From positions 1 to 44,131 of the forward strand of contig CASDJM010000010.1 in assembly GCA_949280815.1 (NCBI GenBank): 44,131 nt of DNA, written 5' to 3'. The position numbers were made by a program, and so were the translations under genes. Source of the stretch: an uncultured Clostridia bacterium (lineage in GTDB: Bacteria; Bacillota; Clostridia; TANB77; CAG-508). Below, piece by piece: positions 26,830 to 35,418 of the stretch; within the stretch, counting starts at the first letter, position 1; each line of letters begins with the position of its first letter. The notes under the pieces were generated by a model. It saw only the letters and a list, made by a program, of their open reading frames with translations, was not told where the DNA came from and did not search any database.

Positions 26830-28947
26830 ATGGAAGAACAAGAGCTGAAAATTTTAGAATTTATGAAAGACAAAGATTATGTACCAATGAAGGCAAAAGA
26901 AATTGCCATGATTATGAGAGTACCAAAAAAAGAATACAGAGACTTTTTAGAGGTGCTTGGCAATTTAGAGTTAAATTTTAAAATACAGAAAAACAGAAAA
27001 AGTAGATACCGACTAGTAGAAAAAACGTATTATGATGGTATATACAGAAAAAATCAAAAGGGATTTGGTTTTGTAAGACTGGAAGACCACGAAGATGAGA
27101 TTTATATTGCTAAAGAGAATTCTTTGAATGCACTAAATGGTGATAGAGTTTTAATTGAAATTTTGGAAGAAGCCAATAAGGTGAAAAGTGCAGAAGCTAA
27201 AGTAGTCAAGATTTTAAAACATGAAAAAGATACGATGGTAGGAATTTTTCAAAATAATAAGAACTTTGGATTTGTTGTTCCAGATGATAGAAGTTTTGGA
27301 ACGGATATTTTTATTGCTAAAAAAGATATGGGGAAAGCGAGAAATAACCATAAAGTATTAGTTAAGATAACCAAATATCCCGAAAACGGAAAAAAGGCAG
27401 AAGGAAAAGTCATCGAAGTGCTGGGAAATGTGAATGAAGCGGGGGTCGATATGTTATCTTTAATTAAAGAACATAATCTGCCATCTACATTTCCAGAGCC
27501 AGTGGTACAAGAGGCAAAGAAATTTGGTAACAAAATAGATAAAAAGGATATCCCAAATAGAGCGGATTTTAGAGATAGAGAAATTTTTACAATTGATGGG
27601 GAAGATGCGAAAGATTTAGATGATGCAGTTCGTGTGGAGAAATTGGAAAAAGGAAATTATAAATTGGAAGTTCATATAGCTGATGTTAGTTATTATGTAA
27701 GAGAAAACAGCCTGTTAGACCAAGAAGCATTAGTAAGAGGAACTAGTATTTACATGTTAGGTAGAGTCATTCCTATGCTTCCAAGAGAACTATCCAATGG
27801 AATTTGTAGTTTAAATGCTGGAGAAGATCGATTTACCGTATCTTGTATCATGGAGATTGATACCAAAGGAAATGTAGTAGCTTCTGAGATTGTAAAAGGT
27901 ATGATTAATGTTACAGAAAGGATGAGTTATACAGATGTCCAAGCAATCCTAGAAGATTCTAATCCAAAAATGACGAAAAGATATGAGCCATATATTTCTC
28001 ATTTTAAATTAATGGAAGAATTAGCACTTATTTTAAAAAATAAAAGAATGGAACAAGGATATCTAAACTTAGACATTCCAGAGAGTAAAATCGACTTAGA
28101 TATGGATGGAAGAGTAACAAATATTGCAAAATATGAAACAACTTTTGCGCATGAAATTATTGAACAATTCATGTTAACAGCCAATGAGACGATAGCAGAA
28201 AAATTTTTCTGGTTAGAAGCACCATTTATTTATCGTGTGCATGAAGAACCAGACATACAAAAAATACAGGAATTAAATAAGTTTTTATTCAATTTTGGTA
28301 TGAAAATAAAAGCAAATAAAGATAACATCTATCCAAAGGAATTCGCGAAAGCACTAGAAGAAGTAAAAGGAAAAGAAGAAGAAAAAGTAGTGTCTAATTT
28401 AGTTTTAAGGACACTAAAAGTAGCTAGATATGAAGCGGAAAATAAAGGACATTTCGGAATTGCTAGTAAATATTATTGCCATTTTACTTCACCAATCAGG
28501 AGATATCCAGATTTATTTATTCATAGAGTCATTTCAAGATATTTAGAAGACAACTATGATGTTTCAGAAAAGTGGATGGAAGAACATAAGACACAAGCAG
28601 ACGAGAGAGCAAAACAATCTTCAGAAAGAGAAAAAATTGCTACCAAAGTAGAAAGAGAAGCGGAAGACTTGAAAAAAGCAGAATATATGGAAAAAAGAGT
28701 AGGAGAAGAATACGAAGGAATTGTATCATCTGTAACTTCTTTTGGCATATTTGTAGAATTACCAAACACCGTAGAAGGTCTAATTAGATTTGAAGACTTA
28801 GGAGATGAATACTTTATCTATGATGAGGACAGAAAAAGGCTAATAGGAGAAAGAACAAACAAAACTTACAAAATAGGAGACAAAATAAAGATAGAAGTCA
28901 AAAGTGCCAGCAAGCTACTAAGGCAAATAGACTTTAGAGCCGTTTGA
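26830..28947 (+). CDS. rnr: Ribonuclease R
   Basis: 705 residues, a usual length. 3'-5' exoribonuclease of the RNB/RNase II superfamily, acting in mRNA and structured RNA decay and, with SmpB-tmRNA, in quality control. Order: N-terminal winged helix (about 1-60), two cold-shock domains (KGFGFVRLEDHEDEIYI and NFGFVVPDDRSFGTDIFI), the RNB catalytic domain with DGEDAKDLDDAV (metal-binding Asp residues) and HFTSPIRRYPDLFIHR, and a C-terminal S1 domain (EYEGIVSSVTSFGIFVELP). AAAGGAA precedes the ATG. smpB, its frequent neighbour, is replaced here by a Nudix gene 22 bases downstream. Confidence 0.96.
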   Translation: MEEQELKILEFMKDKDYVPMKAKEIAMIMRVPKKEYRDFLEVLGNLELNFKIQKNRKSRYRLVEKTYYDGIYRKNQKGFGFVRLEDHEDEIYIAKENSLNALNGDRVLIEILEEANKVKSAEAKVVKILKHEKDTMVGIFQNNKNFGFVVPDDRSFGTDIFIAKKDMGKARNNHKVLVKITKYPENGKKAEGKVIEVLGNVNEAGVDMLSLIKEHNLPSTFPEPVVQEAKKFGNKIDKKDIPNRADFRDREIFTIDGEDAKDLDDAVRVEKLEKGNYKLEVHIADVSYYVRENSLLDQEALVRGTSIYMLGRVIPMLPRELSNGICSLNAGEDRFTVSCIMEIDTKGNVVASEIVKGMINVTERMSYTDVQAILEDSNPKMTKRYEPYISHFKLMEELALILKNKRMEQGYLNLDIPESKIDLDMDGRVTNIAKYETTFAHEIIEQFMLTANETIAEKFFWLEAPFIYRVHEEPDIQKIQELNKFLFNFGMKIKANKDNIYPKEFAKALEEVKGKEEEKVVSNLVLRTLKVARYEAENKGHFGIASKYYCHFTSPIRRYPDLFIHRVISRYLEDNYDVSEKWMEEHKTQADERAKQSSEREKIATKVEREAEDLKKAEYMEKRVGEEYEGIVSSVTSFGIFVELPNTVEGLIRFEDLGDEYFIYDEDRKRLIGERTNKTYKIGDKIKIEVKSASKLLRQIDFRAV

Positions 28948-28969
28948 ACGAAGTGAGTAAGGAGCAAAT

Positions 28970-29419
28970 ATGAAAAGAATTGGTAAAAAAATAGAAGGAC
29001 TACAGTATATAAAAAGACCAGGAGCGTATGCCATTATAGAACGAGAAGAAGATGATAAAATAGCGATAGCTACAGACGGAGAATATTTTTTTCTTGGTGG
29101 GGGAATAGAAGAAGGAGAAACAGAAATTCAAGCATTAAAAAGAGAACTAATAGAAGAGTCAGGGTATTGTATAAAAAACATCAAATACTTTGATAAAATT
29201 ATGGCATGGGCAGATGGCGGAGATAGAGGACCATTAGATGTGACAGCAACAATTTATACGGCTCAATTTGACGAGAAAGTAGCAGAACCGATTGAAAAAG
29301 ACCACAAGGTCTTTTGGGTTCATGCAATAGAGTATAAAGACAAGTTGTATCATGAATATCAGAGATATCTATTAGAGGAGTACATAAAAATAAGAGGAGT
29401 AAAAGATGAAATAAAGTAA
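28970..29419 (+). CDS. Nudix hydrolase
   Basis: 149 residues with a complete Nudix box GGGIEEGETEIQALKRELIE followed by ESGY (GX5EX7REUXEEXGU). It hydrolyses a nucleoside diphosphate linked to an unknown group; the substrate cannot be read from sequence. The N-terminal RPGAYAIIEREEDDKIAI strand and late HKVFWVHAIEY strand fit the fold. AAGGAG is six bases before the ATG and only 22 bases separate it from rnr, so it probably shares that transcript. Confidence 0.9.
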   Translation: MKRIGKKIEGLQYIKRPGAYAIIEREEDDKIAIATDGEYFFLGGGIEEGETEIQALKRELIEESGYCIKNIKYFDKIMAWADGGDRGPLDVTATIYTAQFDEKVAEPIEKDHKVFWVHAIEYKDKLYHEYQRYLLEEYIKIRGVKDEIK

Positions 29420-29562
29420 TATATGAAATTTCTCAATAGCTGATATAGTTTGTTTAATAGTAGCATTTTCTTTTATGTATATAGCTTTTGCGTATACCTT
29501 AAAAAAGATAACGAAAAGCTATTTAACAGTATAAATTTTGTATAAGCTATTCCCCAAATCTC

Positions 29563-29742
29563 TTAGTAAATCCAAATCATTACATTAGAAAAGATAACAA
29601 CTAGGACGGAGAAAGCAATAACAACAATACCGCCAGCTTTGTTATTAATCGTATTTATTTCGTACAAGGCATAACCAATTGCCTTTAGCAAAATATATAG
29701 ACTAATAAATAAAAATAGAATATGATATACAATATTAGACAA
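29563..29742 (-). CDS. Small two-helix membrane protein, fourth gene of the ger operon (D-subunit-like)
   Basis: 59 residues from a TTG start at 29742 with a perfect AAGGAGG seven bases upstream; that ribosome binding site overlaps the stop codon of the GerC gene, so translation is coupled. Two hydrophobic helices (about 4-26 and 37-58: IVYHILFLFISLYILL and GGIVVIAFSVLVVIF) flank a short polar turn. Small two-pass D proteins encoded in Bacillus germinant-receptor operons modulate receptor function; position and topology match, but I see no sequence signature, so the assignment is contextual. The strip 29420-29562 holds nothing recognisable. Confidence 0.65.
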   Translation of the reverse strand: MSNIVYHILFLFISLYILLKAIGYALYEINTINNKAGGIVVIAFSVLVVIFSNVMIWIY

Positions 29743-29754
29743 AATAATCCCTCC

Positions 29755-30978
29755 TTAAGTTTCAGTTATTAGCATACTAGATTTGATTGATGTGTCGATT
29801 TGTACTTCAAAAAAGGCATTTCGGTAATTATTAAGCCAATTATAGTCGTTGAAGCCTTGGGTTGTAAAAAAATTATTGAGAGCATATTTTCCAAAACCAT
29901 TGATGTCAGATTTGAATTCTTTTGAAGTTTTATATAGATAGTCAGAGAACACCGATTCCAGATATTTATTACAAGTTTCTGATAATTTGTTTAATATATC
30001 GGGGTCTAAATATTGAGAGTTATTCGACATAGAGTAAATCTTACCAGTAAATCCAGCTTTTACTTTAATGAAAGGGGAAGGTGAAGAGGTATCTACGTCA
30101 ATGGAGGTAGAACCTTTCGGATATAGATAAATATCAATATAACTATTTACATCATCAGGATCTGGTATAGAAACTAAGAAACGATCGACTTCATTTTTTA
30201 TTGCTAAAAAAGTGGTAGTTTCTAAGGCACATAGTTCTCCTACTAGCTTATCATCTTTAAAAGCAGCGATACCAATATTTTCAGAACCATTTTCACCTTC
30301 GATAGGTGTTTGATTTGATTTTACATTGTAATTTTCTTGAATATGATTGTTTCCTTGATTTTCTGGCTTTTCTGTTGAAATTCCACCTAAAATGGCAACT
30401 GGTTCGCAGGTCTTGCAAATAACAGAATTGAAGAAATCTCCAATGGTGGCATCTGGTTTAAAGCCAGTATATTTGCTAGAGTTTGTAAAAGTTTCATAGT
30501 ATTTCGAAATCAGATTTTCAAGTTCAGGAGAAGTTTGTTCCATATAAAGTTTAGCATTACATTTGCTAACTACAATATTGGCAGAAGGTCTTACTTGTGT
30601 GTCATTAATTAAAGTATAGATTTCTTCGGAAATTCCTTCTTCTGCAAGTTCTTCTGAAAAAATGATTACCTTACAATGGGACAGATTTAGTTCTTTTCCC
30701 ATATAACTATCCATCAAGTTAATAGCTGCGCTGAGAGAAGGAGCTTCTACTGTATCCATAACAGTAGGGGCTTTTTCTGTTGAGCCAGTTTCAGATGCTT
30801 TAGAGGCGGTTGAAAATTGAAAGCTTACTTCCAAATTATTATCTTTTCCTTTATCAATACCAATAACAAGAACATATGCCAAATTATCGATACTAAGAGA
30901 TAGGTAAGAACTAGAAAAGGCCATAACGAAAAGAACAACTAAAATAAAAATAAATATATTTTTTACTATTTCATTCAA
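29755..30978 (-). CDS. Spore germination protein, Ger(x)C family (C subunit)
   Basis: About 407 residues. Third component of a germinant receptor in the spore inner membrane. YVLVIGIDKGKDNNLEVSFQF near the start is the family's typical first strand, and the three-domain GerAC layout fits the length. The TTG at 30978 (LNEIVKNIF) is preferred: AAAGGAG lies eight bases upstream. The in-frame ATG at 30996 overlaps the gerB stop (ATGA) and lacks a ribosome binding site. An N-terminal hydrophobic helix (IFIFILVVLFVMAF) is present, but the lipobox Cys usual in C subunits is missing (SSSYLSLS), so it may stay anchored by the helix. Confidence 0.88.
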   Translation of the reverse strand: MNEIVKNIFIFILVVLFVMAFSSSYLSLSIDNLAYVLVIGIDKGKDNNLEVSFQFSTASKASETGSTEKAPTVMDTVEAPSLSAAINLMDSYMGKELNLSHCKVIIFSEELAEEGISEEIYTLINDTQVRPSANIVVSKCNAKLYMEQTSPELENLISKYYETFTNSSKYTGFKPDATIGDFFNSVICKTCEPVAILGGISTEKPENQGNNHIQENYNVKSNQTPIEGENGSENIGIAAFKDDKLVGELCALETTTFLAIKNEVDRFLVSIPDPDDVNSYIDIYLYPKGSTSIDVDTSSPSPFIKVKAGFTGKIYSMSNNSQYLDPDILNKLSETCNKYLESVFSDYLYKTSKEFKSDINGFGKYALNNFFTTQGFNDYNWLNNYRNAFFEVQIDTSIKSSMLITET

Positions 30979-30992
30979 AATGACTTCTCCTT

Positions 30993-32099
30993 TCATTCGG
31001 ATTTTGAAGTAATATTTTTTTGCTTTTTCTTTAGTAGATTGGCTAAAAGTAAAATACTTATTCCTAAGAAAAAGGTTATGCCTAAAACTAGAAAAGGATA
31101 AATTTCAGTTTCAAATTTGTCAGAGATGGCATAGTTTTTAGGAATGAGACTGATTCCTAAAATGAGAATTCCAAAAATATCAATTAGTGGCTTTTTAGTT
31201 TCAATATTAGTAAGCTTCTTAAAAATTCCCATAGCAAACTTGCTGGTGACACTCAAATAGCATGCAAAAGCAAGAATCCATATCAGTAAAAATATTGATT
31301 CGAGTCTTTGGAAAAAAGAGCCAAATTCTATATATCTTGTGGCATTATATAAAGGTATAATTTCATTGGTATTAATAAAAAATGAAAACATAAATAAAAG
31401 TGTAGAAACGCATAAGATTAGATAAATAGCAGATATTCCAATTGATATTAAAGCTATTTTTTTCATTTTTTCAGGTTCTTTTAAATAAGGTGGTAAGAAG
31501 TATAAAAACGTGATTCCTCCAAAGGCAGATAAATTTCCAAGACCTAGTATAAAGGTATTGTATAGTCCGTCCCCAAAAATAGGAAAAATTCTTTGAGGCA
31601 CAAATTTGTTCATATTAGCAAAGAATAAGAACACAATGCTAACTAAAACTAGAGGTACAATTAATAGATTTGTCTTTAAAGAAGCGTTGAAATCAAGCCT
31701 ATTAGCGGTACAAACAGCAATGATAAATAGAACAATAATAAATACAATATTGGTCATGGGATAATAGATAATTTTTAGGCTTTCACAAAAGTTTCTAAGT
31801 AGAATACTAGAGCTTACTAAAAAATATAGGATAAAGATGATGCCAACGATATTCTTAAAGACTTTTCCACCTAGATATTCAGATATGTCAATAATGTCAG
31901 AACCAGCAAAGTTTTTCATTAATTTTACCATTAAATAGGAGAATAGAATTGCTAGTGTACTGACAAAGATTAGATTGATGATGGTTGCTGATTTGCTTGA
32001 GACTAAGATTTCTCTGGGTAGCGATGAGATGGTTTGTGTGACTATAATGGTTAAGACTAGCATAATGGCTTCTATTGTACCTATTTTTGATTTTGTCAT
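30993..32099 (-). CDS. Spore germination protein, GerAB family (B subunit)
   Basis: 368 residues, ten to twelve membrane helices, endospore germination permease family (APC superfamily). It starts TKSKIGTIEAIMLVLTIIVTQ, and the LGGKVFKNIVGIIFILYFLVSS region is typical. B subunits carry the germinant-binding pocket in B. subtilis GerA; the ligand here is unknown. AAAGGAG is seven bases before the ATG. It lies 94 bases after the gerA stop and overlaps the possible ATG of the C gene by four bases, so gerA-gerB-gerC-small gene form one operon. Confidence 0.93.
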   Translation of the reverse strand: MTKSKIGTIEAIMLVLTIIVTQTISSLPREILVSSKSATIINLIFVSTLAILFSYLMVKLMKNFAGSDIIDISEYLGGKVFKNIVGIIFILYFLVSSSILLRNFCESLKIIYYPMTNIVFIIVLFIIAVCTANRLDFNASLKTNLLIVPLVLVSIVFLFFANMNKFVPQRIFPIFGDGLYNTFILGLGNLSAFGGITFLYFLPPYLKEPEKMKKIALISIGISAIYLILCVSTLLFMFSFFINTNEIIPLYNATRYIEFGSFFQRLESIFLLIWILAFACYLSVTSKFAMGIFKKLTNIETKKPLIDIFGILILGISLIPKNYAISDKFETEIYPFLVLGITFFLGISILLLANLLKKKQKNITSKSE

Positions 32100-32193
32100 G
32101 AGAAGACTCCTTTCTGTTTTTTGTTTTGCTAATACTATTAATGTATCATGTCATGTGTTTTGGAAAGTATAATAAACATCCCTAGCAATGAAT

Positions 32194-33891
32194 TTACTTA
32201 TGGTACTTCCATTTCATAGAAATTTTTTCTTGATCTTTTTCTCTTTTAGAGGCAATGTAGGAAGGTCGATATTCCCTTTTCCAAATAGGGTTAAGCAAAT
32301 AACCATTTCCCTTTGAATTAGTAGCTGGTGCAAATGGTGTGGTATAAGAAACGCCGAAAGATCTTAAGCTACAAACCAAGCTAATATATACAAATAGACC
32401 TAAAGCGATTCCTAAGAAACCAGCCATAAAGCCAAGTAGAACAAAAGCAAAGCGGAAGTATCTTAAGTGAAAGCCGAAAGAGTAATCTGGAATGGCGAAA
32501 GAAGATATACCAGTAATTGCAATAATAATAATTAGGACAGGACTTACAATACCAGCACTAACAGCAGCATCGCCTATTACTAATGCCCCAATGATTCCGA
32601 ATAGTAGAACCAATAGCAGTCGGAACTCTTAAGACAGCTTCACGAATTAATTCGAAGGAAATTTCCATTAACAGTATTTCTACAATGATAGGAAATGGTA
32701 CGTTTTCCCTGGAGGCTAAGATAGAGTAGAGTAGACCAGTTGGCAGTATTTCTTGATGGAAACTAGTAATAGCAACATAAAGACCTGGCAAAAGTAAAGT
32801 AATAAAAGCAGCTAAAAATCTTAGACTTCTTAAAAAATTGGCAAAGTTGACTTTTAAATTGGTATCTTCTGGGGAAGTTAAAAAGTCAATTAAAATAGAT
32901 GGCATAATAACACCATAAGGAGTTCCATTGACAATTACAATAACACGTCCTTTTAATAAGTATTTGGCAGCTTTATCAGGTCTTTCAGTAGAGAGTGTTT
33001 GGGGAATTCCTAAGGCATTTGAGTCTACTATTAATTGCTCTAATTCGCCAGCAGATAATAAAGAGTCTACTTCTAAGTTATTTAGACGATATTTTACTTC
33101 ATTGATTAAGTCAGAATTTGTGATATTTTTCATATAACAAACCGCACATTTTGTTTTCGTGATTCTGCCAACTTCCAAATTTTCAATAATTAGATTTTCG
33201 TTATTTATTATTCTTCTCAGTAAAGAAGTATTGGTTCTGATATTTTCAACAAAGGCTTCATGAGGACCTTTAACGACAACTTCATTATTTGGCGTGTTAA
33301 CACTTCTTTGCTTAAATCCTTTTACTTCAATGTCAAAAGCAAGGTTTAAAGTGTCTACAAATAAGGCACAATTTCCGTGAATTGATACCATTTGCTACTT
33401 TGTCGAAGTCAGTTACTTCTTTGACAGCATTTTGGGGCATTAGGCATCCCATTAAGTAGTTGGATAAATCAAATTTCTTGACTCTACGAACGGTGATGTT
33501 GTTGGTGACTGCTTCTGCAATTACTTTGTTTTGTGTTCCATCGTATAAATTACTTTTGTTTCTTAACATTAATGGCTCTAAAATAAATTTGTCCATGATT
33601 TCAGAATCTACCATTCCGTCAATATAGACGATGAAAGCGTTGTATTGTTTCCCTCTTGCATTAATGGTAAATTCTCTTAAGATTACATCACTGTTGATGA
33701 GAAGATTGTATTTGGTTCTCATGTATTCTATATTGACATTTAGGCTAGGGAAGATATTTACTTTTTCTTCTTCTCTAGAGACTTGATTGTTATTTGTTTC
33801 TGTGGTTCCGAGTATCTTCTGGCAAACTGAAGTTGTATTCGACTTGTGGTGTGTAACCAAATATATTGTTAAATAAGTTTTTTATATTCAT
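32194..33891 (-). CDS. Spore germination protein, GerA family (A subunit), needs three +1 shifts at CGG
   Basis: 564 residues if three CGGA sites are read as Gly; otherwise the gene is in four pieces. The start is the ATG at 33891 (MNIKNLFNNIFGYTPQ) with GGAG upstream. Family marks occur across all pieces: NVNIEYMRTKYNLLINSDVI and AFIVYIDGMVDSEIMDKFIL in the N-terminal soluble domain; INSGNCALFVDTLNLAFDIE, rebuilt by the second shift; FRxxLRFLAAFITLLLPGLYVA and the EAVLRVPTAIGSTIGIIGAL membrane region, rebuilt by the third; and the C-terminal APATNSKGNGYLLNPIWKRE. No other stop or frame error is seen. The A subunit is the oligomeric channel-forming part of the germinant receptor. With no CGG decoding the operon could not make a receptor, so high shift efficiency is expected if spores germinate. 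Confidence 0.88.
32596..32599 (-). other. CGGA +1 frameshift site 3 in gerA
   Basis: Minus-strand codons TCT ACT ATT CGG A; reading CGGA as Gly gives GSTIGIIGALVIGDAAV, the conserved membrane segment. P-site codon ATT. Confidence 0.85.
33374..33377 (-). other. CGGA +1 frameshift site 2 in gerA
   Basis: Minus-strand codons ATC AAT TCA CGG A; reading CGGA as Gly gives NGINSGNCALFVDTL, the family's signature block. P-site codon TCA. Confidence 0.85.
33807..33810 (-). other. CGGA +1 frameshift site 1 in gerA
   Basis: Minus-strand codons GAA GAT ACT CGG A; reading CGGA as Gly joins FSLPEDT to GTTETNNNQVSREEEK. P-site codon ACT. This segment is poorly conserved, so the evidence is the match of start codon, ribosome binding site and frame. 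Confidence 0.75.
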
Positions 33892-33919
33892 AGTTTTCTC
33901 CAATTTTAGATAAATTATC

Positions 33920-33926
33920 TAGTATG
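33920..33926 (-). promoter_or_regulatory. Possible sigma-G -10 element of the ger operon
   Basis: Minus-strand CATACTA about 30 bases before the gerA ATG fits the forespore sigma-G -10 consensus; the -35 region is not convincing. Known ger operons are sigma-G dependent, so this is plausible only by context. Confidence 0.35.
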
Positions 33927-34076
33927 TTGATATATAAATATTTTGACAATTTCTAAAGCTATTTCAGTTACATTGGAATTTTCATAAATATTTATATATT
34001 AACATGTATTATTAGTATTTCTAAAAAAAAGGAAATTATACTAGTTTTTGGTAGAAAAAATGATATAATGCTTTTG

Positions 34077-34105
34077 TTGAAAAGAATACAAGAAAATGCT
34101 ATAAT
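34077..34105 (+). promoter_or_regulatory. Promoter of the transglutaminase-like gene
   Basis: TTGAAA (34077-34082), a 17-bp spacer and TATAAT (34100-34105), then AAAGGAG before the ATG at 34136. Confidence 0.65.
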
Positions 34106-34135
34106 AAAAAGGAATGAAAACAAAGGAGAAGCGTT

Positions 34136-35254
34136 ATGAGAAGTAAGATAATGACCATAATCGTGACAATTGTCATATTTTTGATTGCTAGTGTCTTTGG
34201 TTTATTTGGAACTATTTTATGGAATGAATTTAAAAAATTAGAAACATCAATACAAGCAGAAGATGTAAAAACTATCATTTCTGAAAATACAAATACAATA
34301 GATAAAGATATTAAAGTACCTGAAATCAATCCATTTGAAGAAATACAGGATGGAAATGACCAACAAAATGAAGTTGATTATTCAAATGTAGCGATTAATA
34401 AATATTTTTATAATCAATTAGAAGAACAGGCACAAACGATATACAAAGCCTTTGAAAGCAATAAAGAAAACATGAAAACAGGAACTTATAAAGTGGAATT
34501 AGGAAGTTCTTTTAGTTCTTTATTAAAGGAAAGCAATGGACAAGAGCAACTAGGGAAATATTATCAATCAGCCATTGAAGCCTATACTTATGATAATCCA
34601 GATGTGTTTTATTTAAGTCCCAATAAAATGTATTTAAACATTGAGACAACGACTAGAGGTAGCAGTACTACTTATTATGTATATATCGACAGTGGAAGTG
34701 AAGCAAATTATTTGATTGATGAGTTTTCTTCTAAAGAACAAATTAATCATGCAATTAGCCAAATAGAACAAGTTAGAAACAGAATTTTACAAAATAGAAA
34801 ATCTAATACTTATGATAATATAAAAATGGTACATGATTATTTAGTAGAAAATATAGAATATGATACTACTATTTCAAAAGATAATATTTATAATCTCTAT
34901 GGTGCAATGGTAAGCGGTGAAGCGGTATGCGAAGGTTATGCAAGAAGTTTTAAATATTTGATGGATTCATTAGGAATACCCTGCACGCTAACCATTGGAA
35001 AGGGAGTAAATTCTGAGGGGAAAACGGAAAATCATGCTTGGAATTATGTCCAGGTTGGAAATAATTGGTATGCTATAGATGTGACTTGGGATGACCCTGT
35101 ATCAAGTAGTGGATGGATTAGTCAAAGTTCTAGATATCGTTATTTTTTAAAGGGGTCTAATGATATGCAAAAAGATCATGTACCAAGTGAGCAATTTACA
35201 GAGGGCGGAAAATTGTTTAGTTATCCACCATTGAGTAATTATAATTATGAGTGA
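34136..35254 (+). CDS. Membrane-anchored transglutaminase-like protein
   Basis: 372 residues. An N-terminal membrane helix (about 5-27) is followed by a polar stalk and an extracytoplasmic domain. A transglutaminase-like core sits at about 220-350 with the catalytic triad visible: Cys in EAVCEGYARSFKYLMD, His in ENHAWNYVQV and Asp in WYAIDVTWDDP. Bacterial proteins of this type act as peptidases or cross-linking enzymes at the cell surface; the substrate is unknown. It is transcribed divergently from gerA and convergently with spoIVA. AAAGGAG is seven bases before the ATG. Confidence 0.88.
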   Translation: MRSKIMTIIVTIVIFLIASVFGLFGTILWNEFKKLETSIQAEDVKTIISENTNTIDKDIKVPEINPFEEIQDGNDQQNEVDYSNVAINKYFYNQLEEQAQTIYKAFESNKENMKTGTYKVELGSSFSSLLKESNGQEQLGKYYQSAIEAYTYDNPDVFYLSPNKMYLNIETTTRGSSTTYYVYIDSGSEANYLIDEFSSKEQINHAISQIEQVRNRILQNRKSNTYDNIKMVHDYLVENIEYDTTISKDNIYNLYGAMVSGEAVCEGYARSFKYLMDSLGIPCTLTIGKGVNSEGKTENHAWNYVQVGNNWYAIDVTWDDPVSSSGWISQSSRYRYFLKGSNDMQKDHVPSEQFTEGGKLFSYPPLSNYNYE

Positions 35255-35286
35255 GATGATTTTGGAGACGGAGGAAAAAATCATTA
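35255..35286 (+). repeat. Short ATGATTTT/AAAATCAT hairpin, partial family E relative
   Basis: GATGATTTTGGAGACGGAGG followed by AAAAAATCATTAT. It has the same outer stem as the E copy at 35359-35411 and lies on the other side of the terminator. Confidence 0.4.
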
Positions 35287-35311
35287 TAAGATATAAATTA
35301 GAAAATTAATC

Positions 35312-35341
35312 AAACGGAACATGATTTTTCATGTTCCGTTT
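35312..35341. terminator. Bidirectional terminator between convergent genes
   Basis: Perfect stem AAACGGAACATGA / TCATGTTCCGTTT with a TTTT loop, between the transglutaminase-like gene and spoIVA. Confidence 0.7.
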
Positions 35342-35358
35342 AAGCAATTTAAAATGAA

Positions 35359-35411
35359 ATGATGATTTTTTTTCCGAGCTTTTGCATATAAGTTATCTGT
35401 AACTCATCCTC
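35359..35411 (-). repeat. Family E repeat, intergenic copy
   Basis: On the minus strand: TTTTGAGGATGAGTTACAGA, then TAACTTATATGCAAAAGCTCGG, split here from the preceding word, then AAAAAAAATCATCAT. Aligns by eye with 12543-12624 inside uvrC. It begins just after the spoIVA stop. Confidence 0.5.
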
Positions 35412-35418
35412 AAAATCA

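Noticed and set aside
26694..26981. Open frame crossing the palindrome between secG and rnr
   Set aside because: It overlaps rnr in another frame, is built from repeat sequence and lacks a ribosome binding site.
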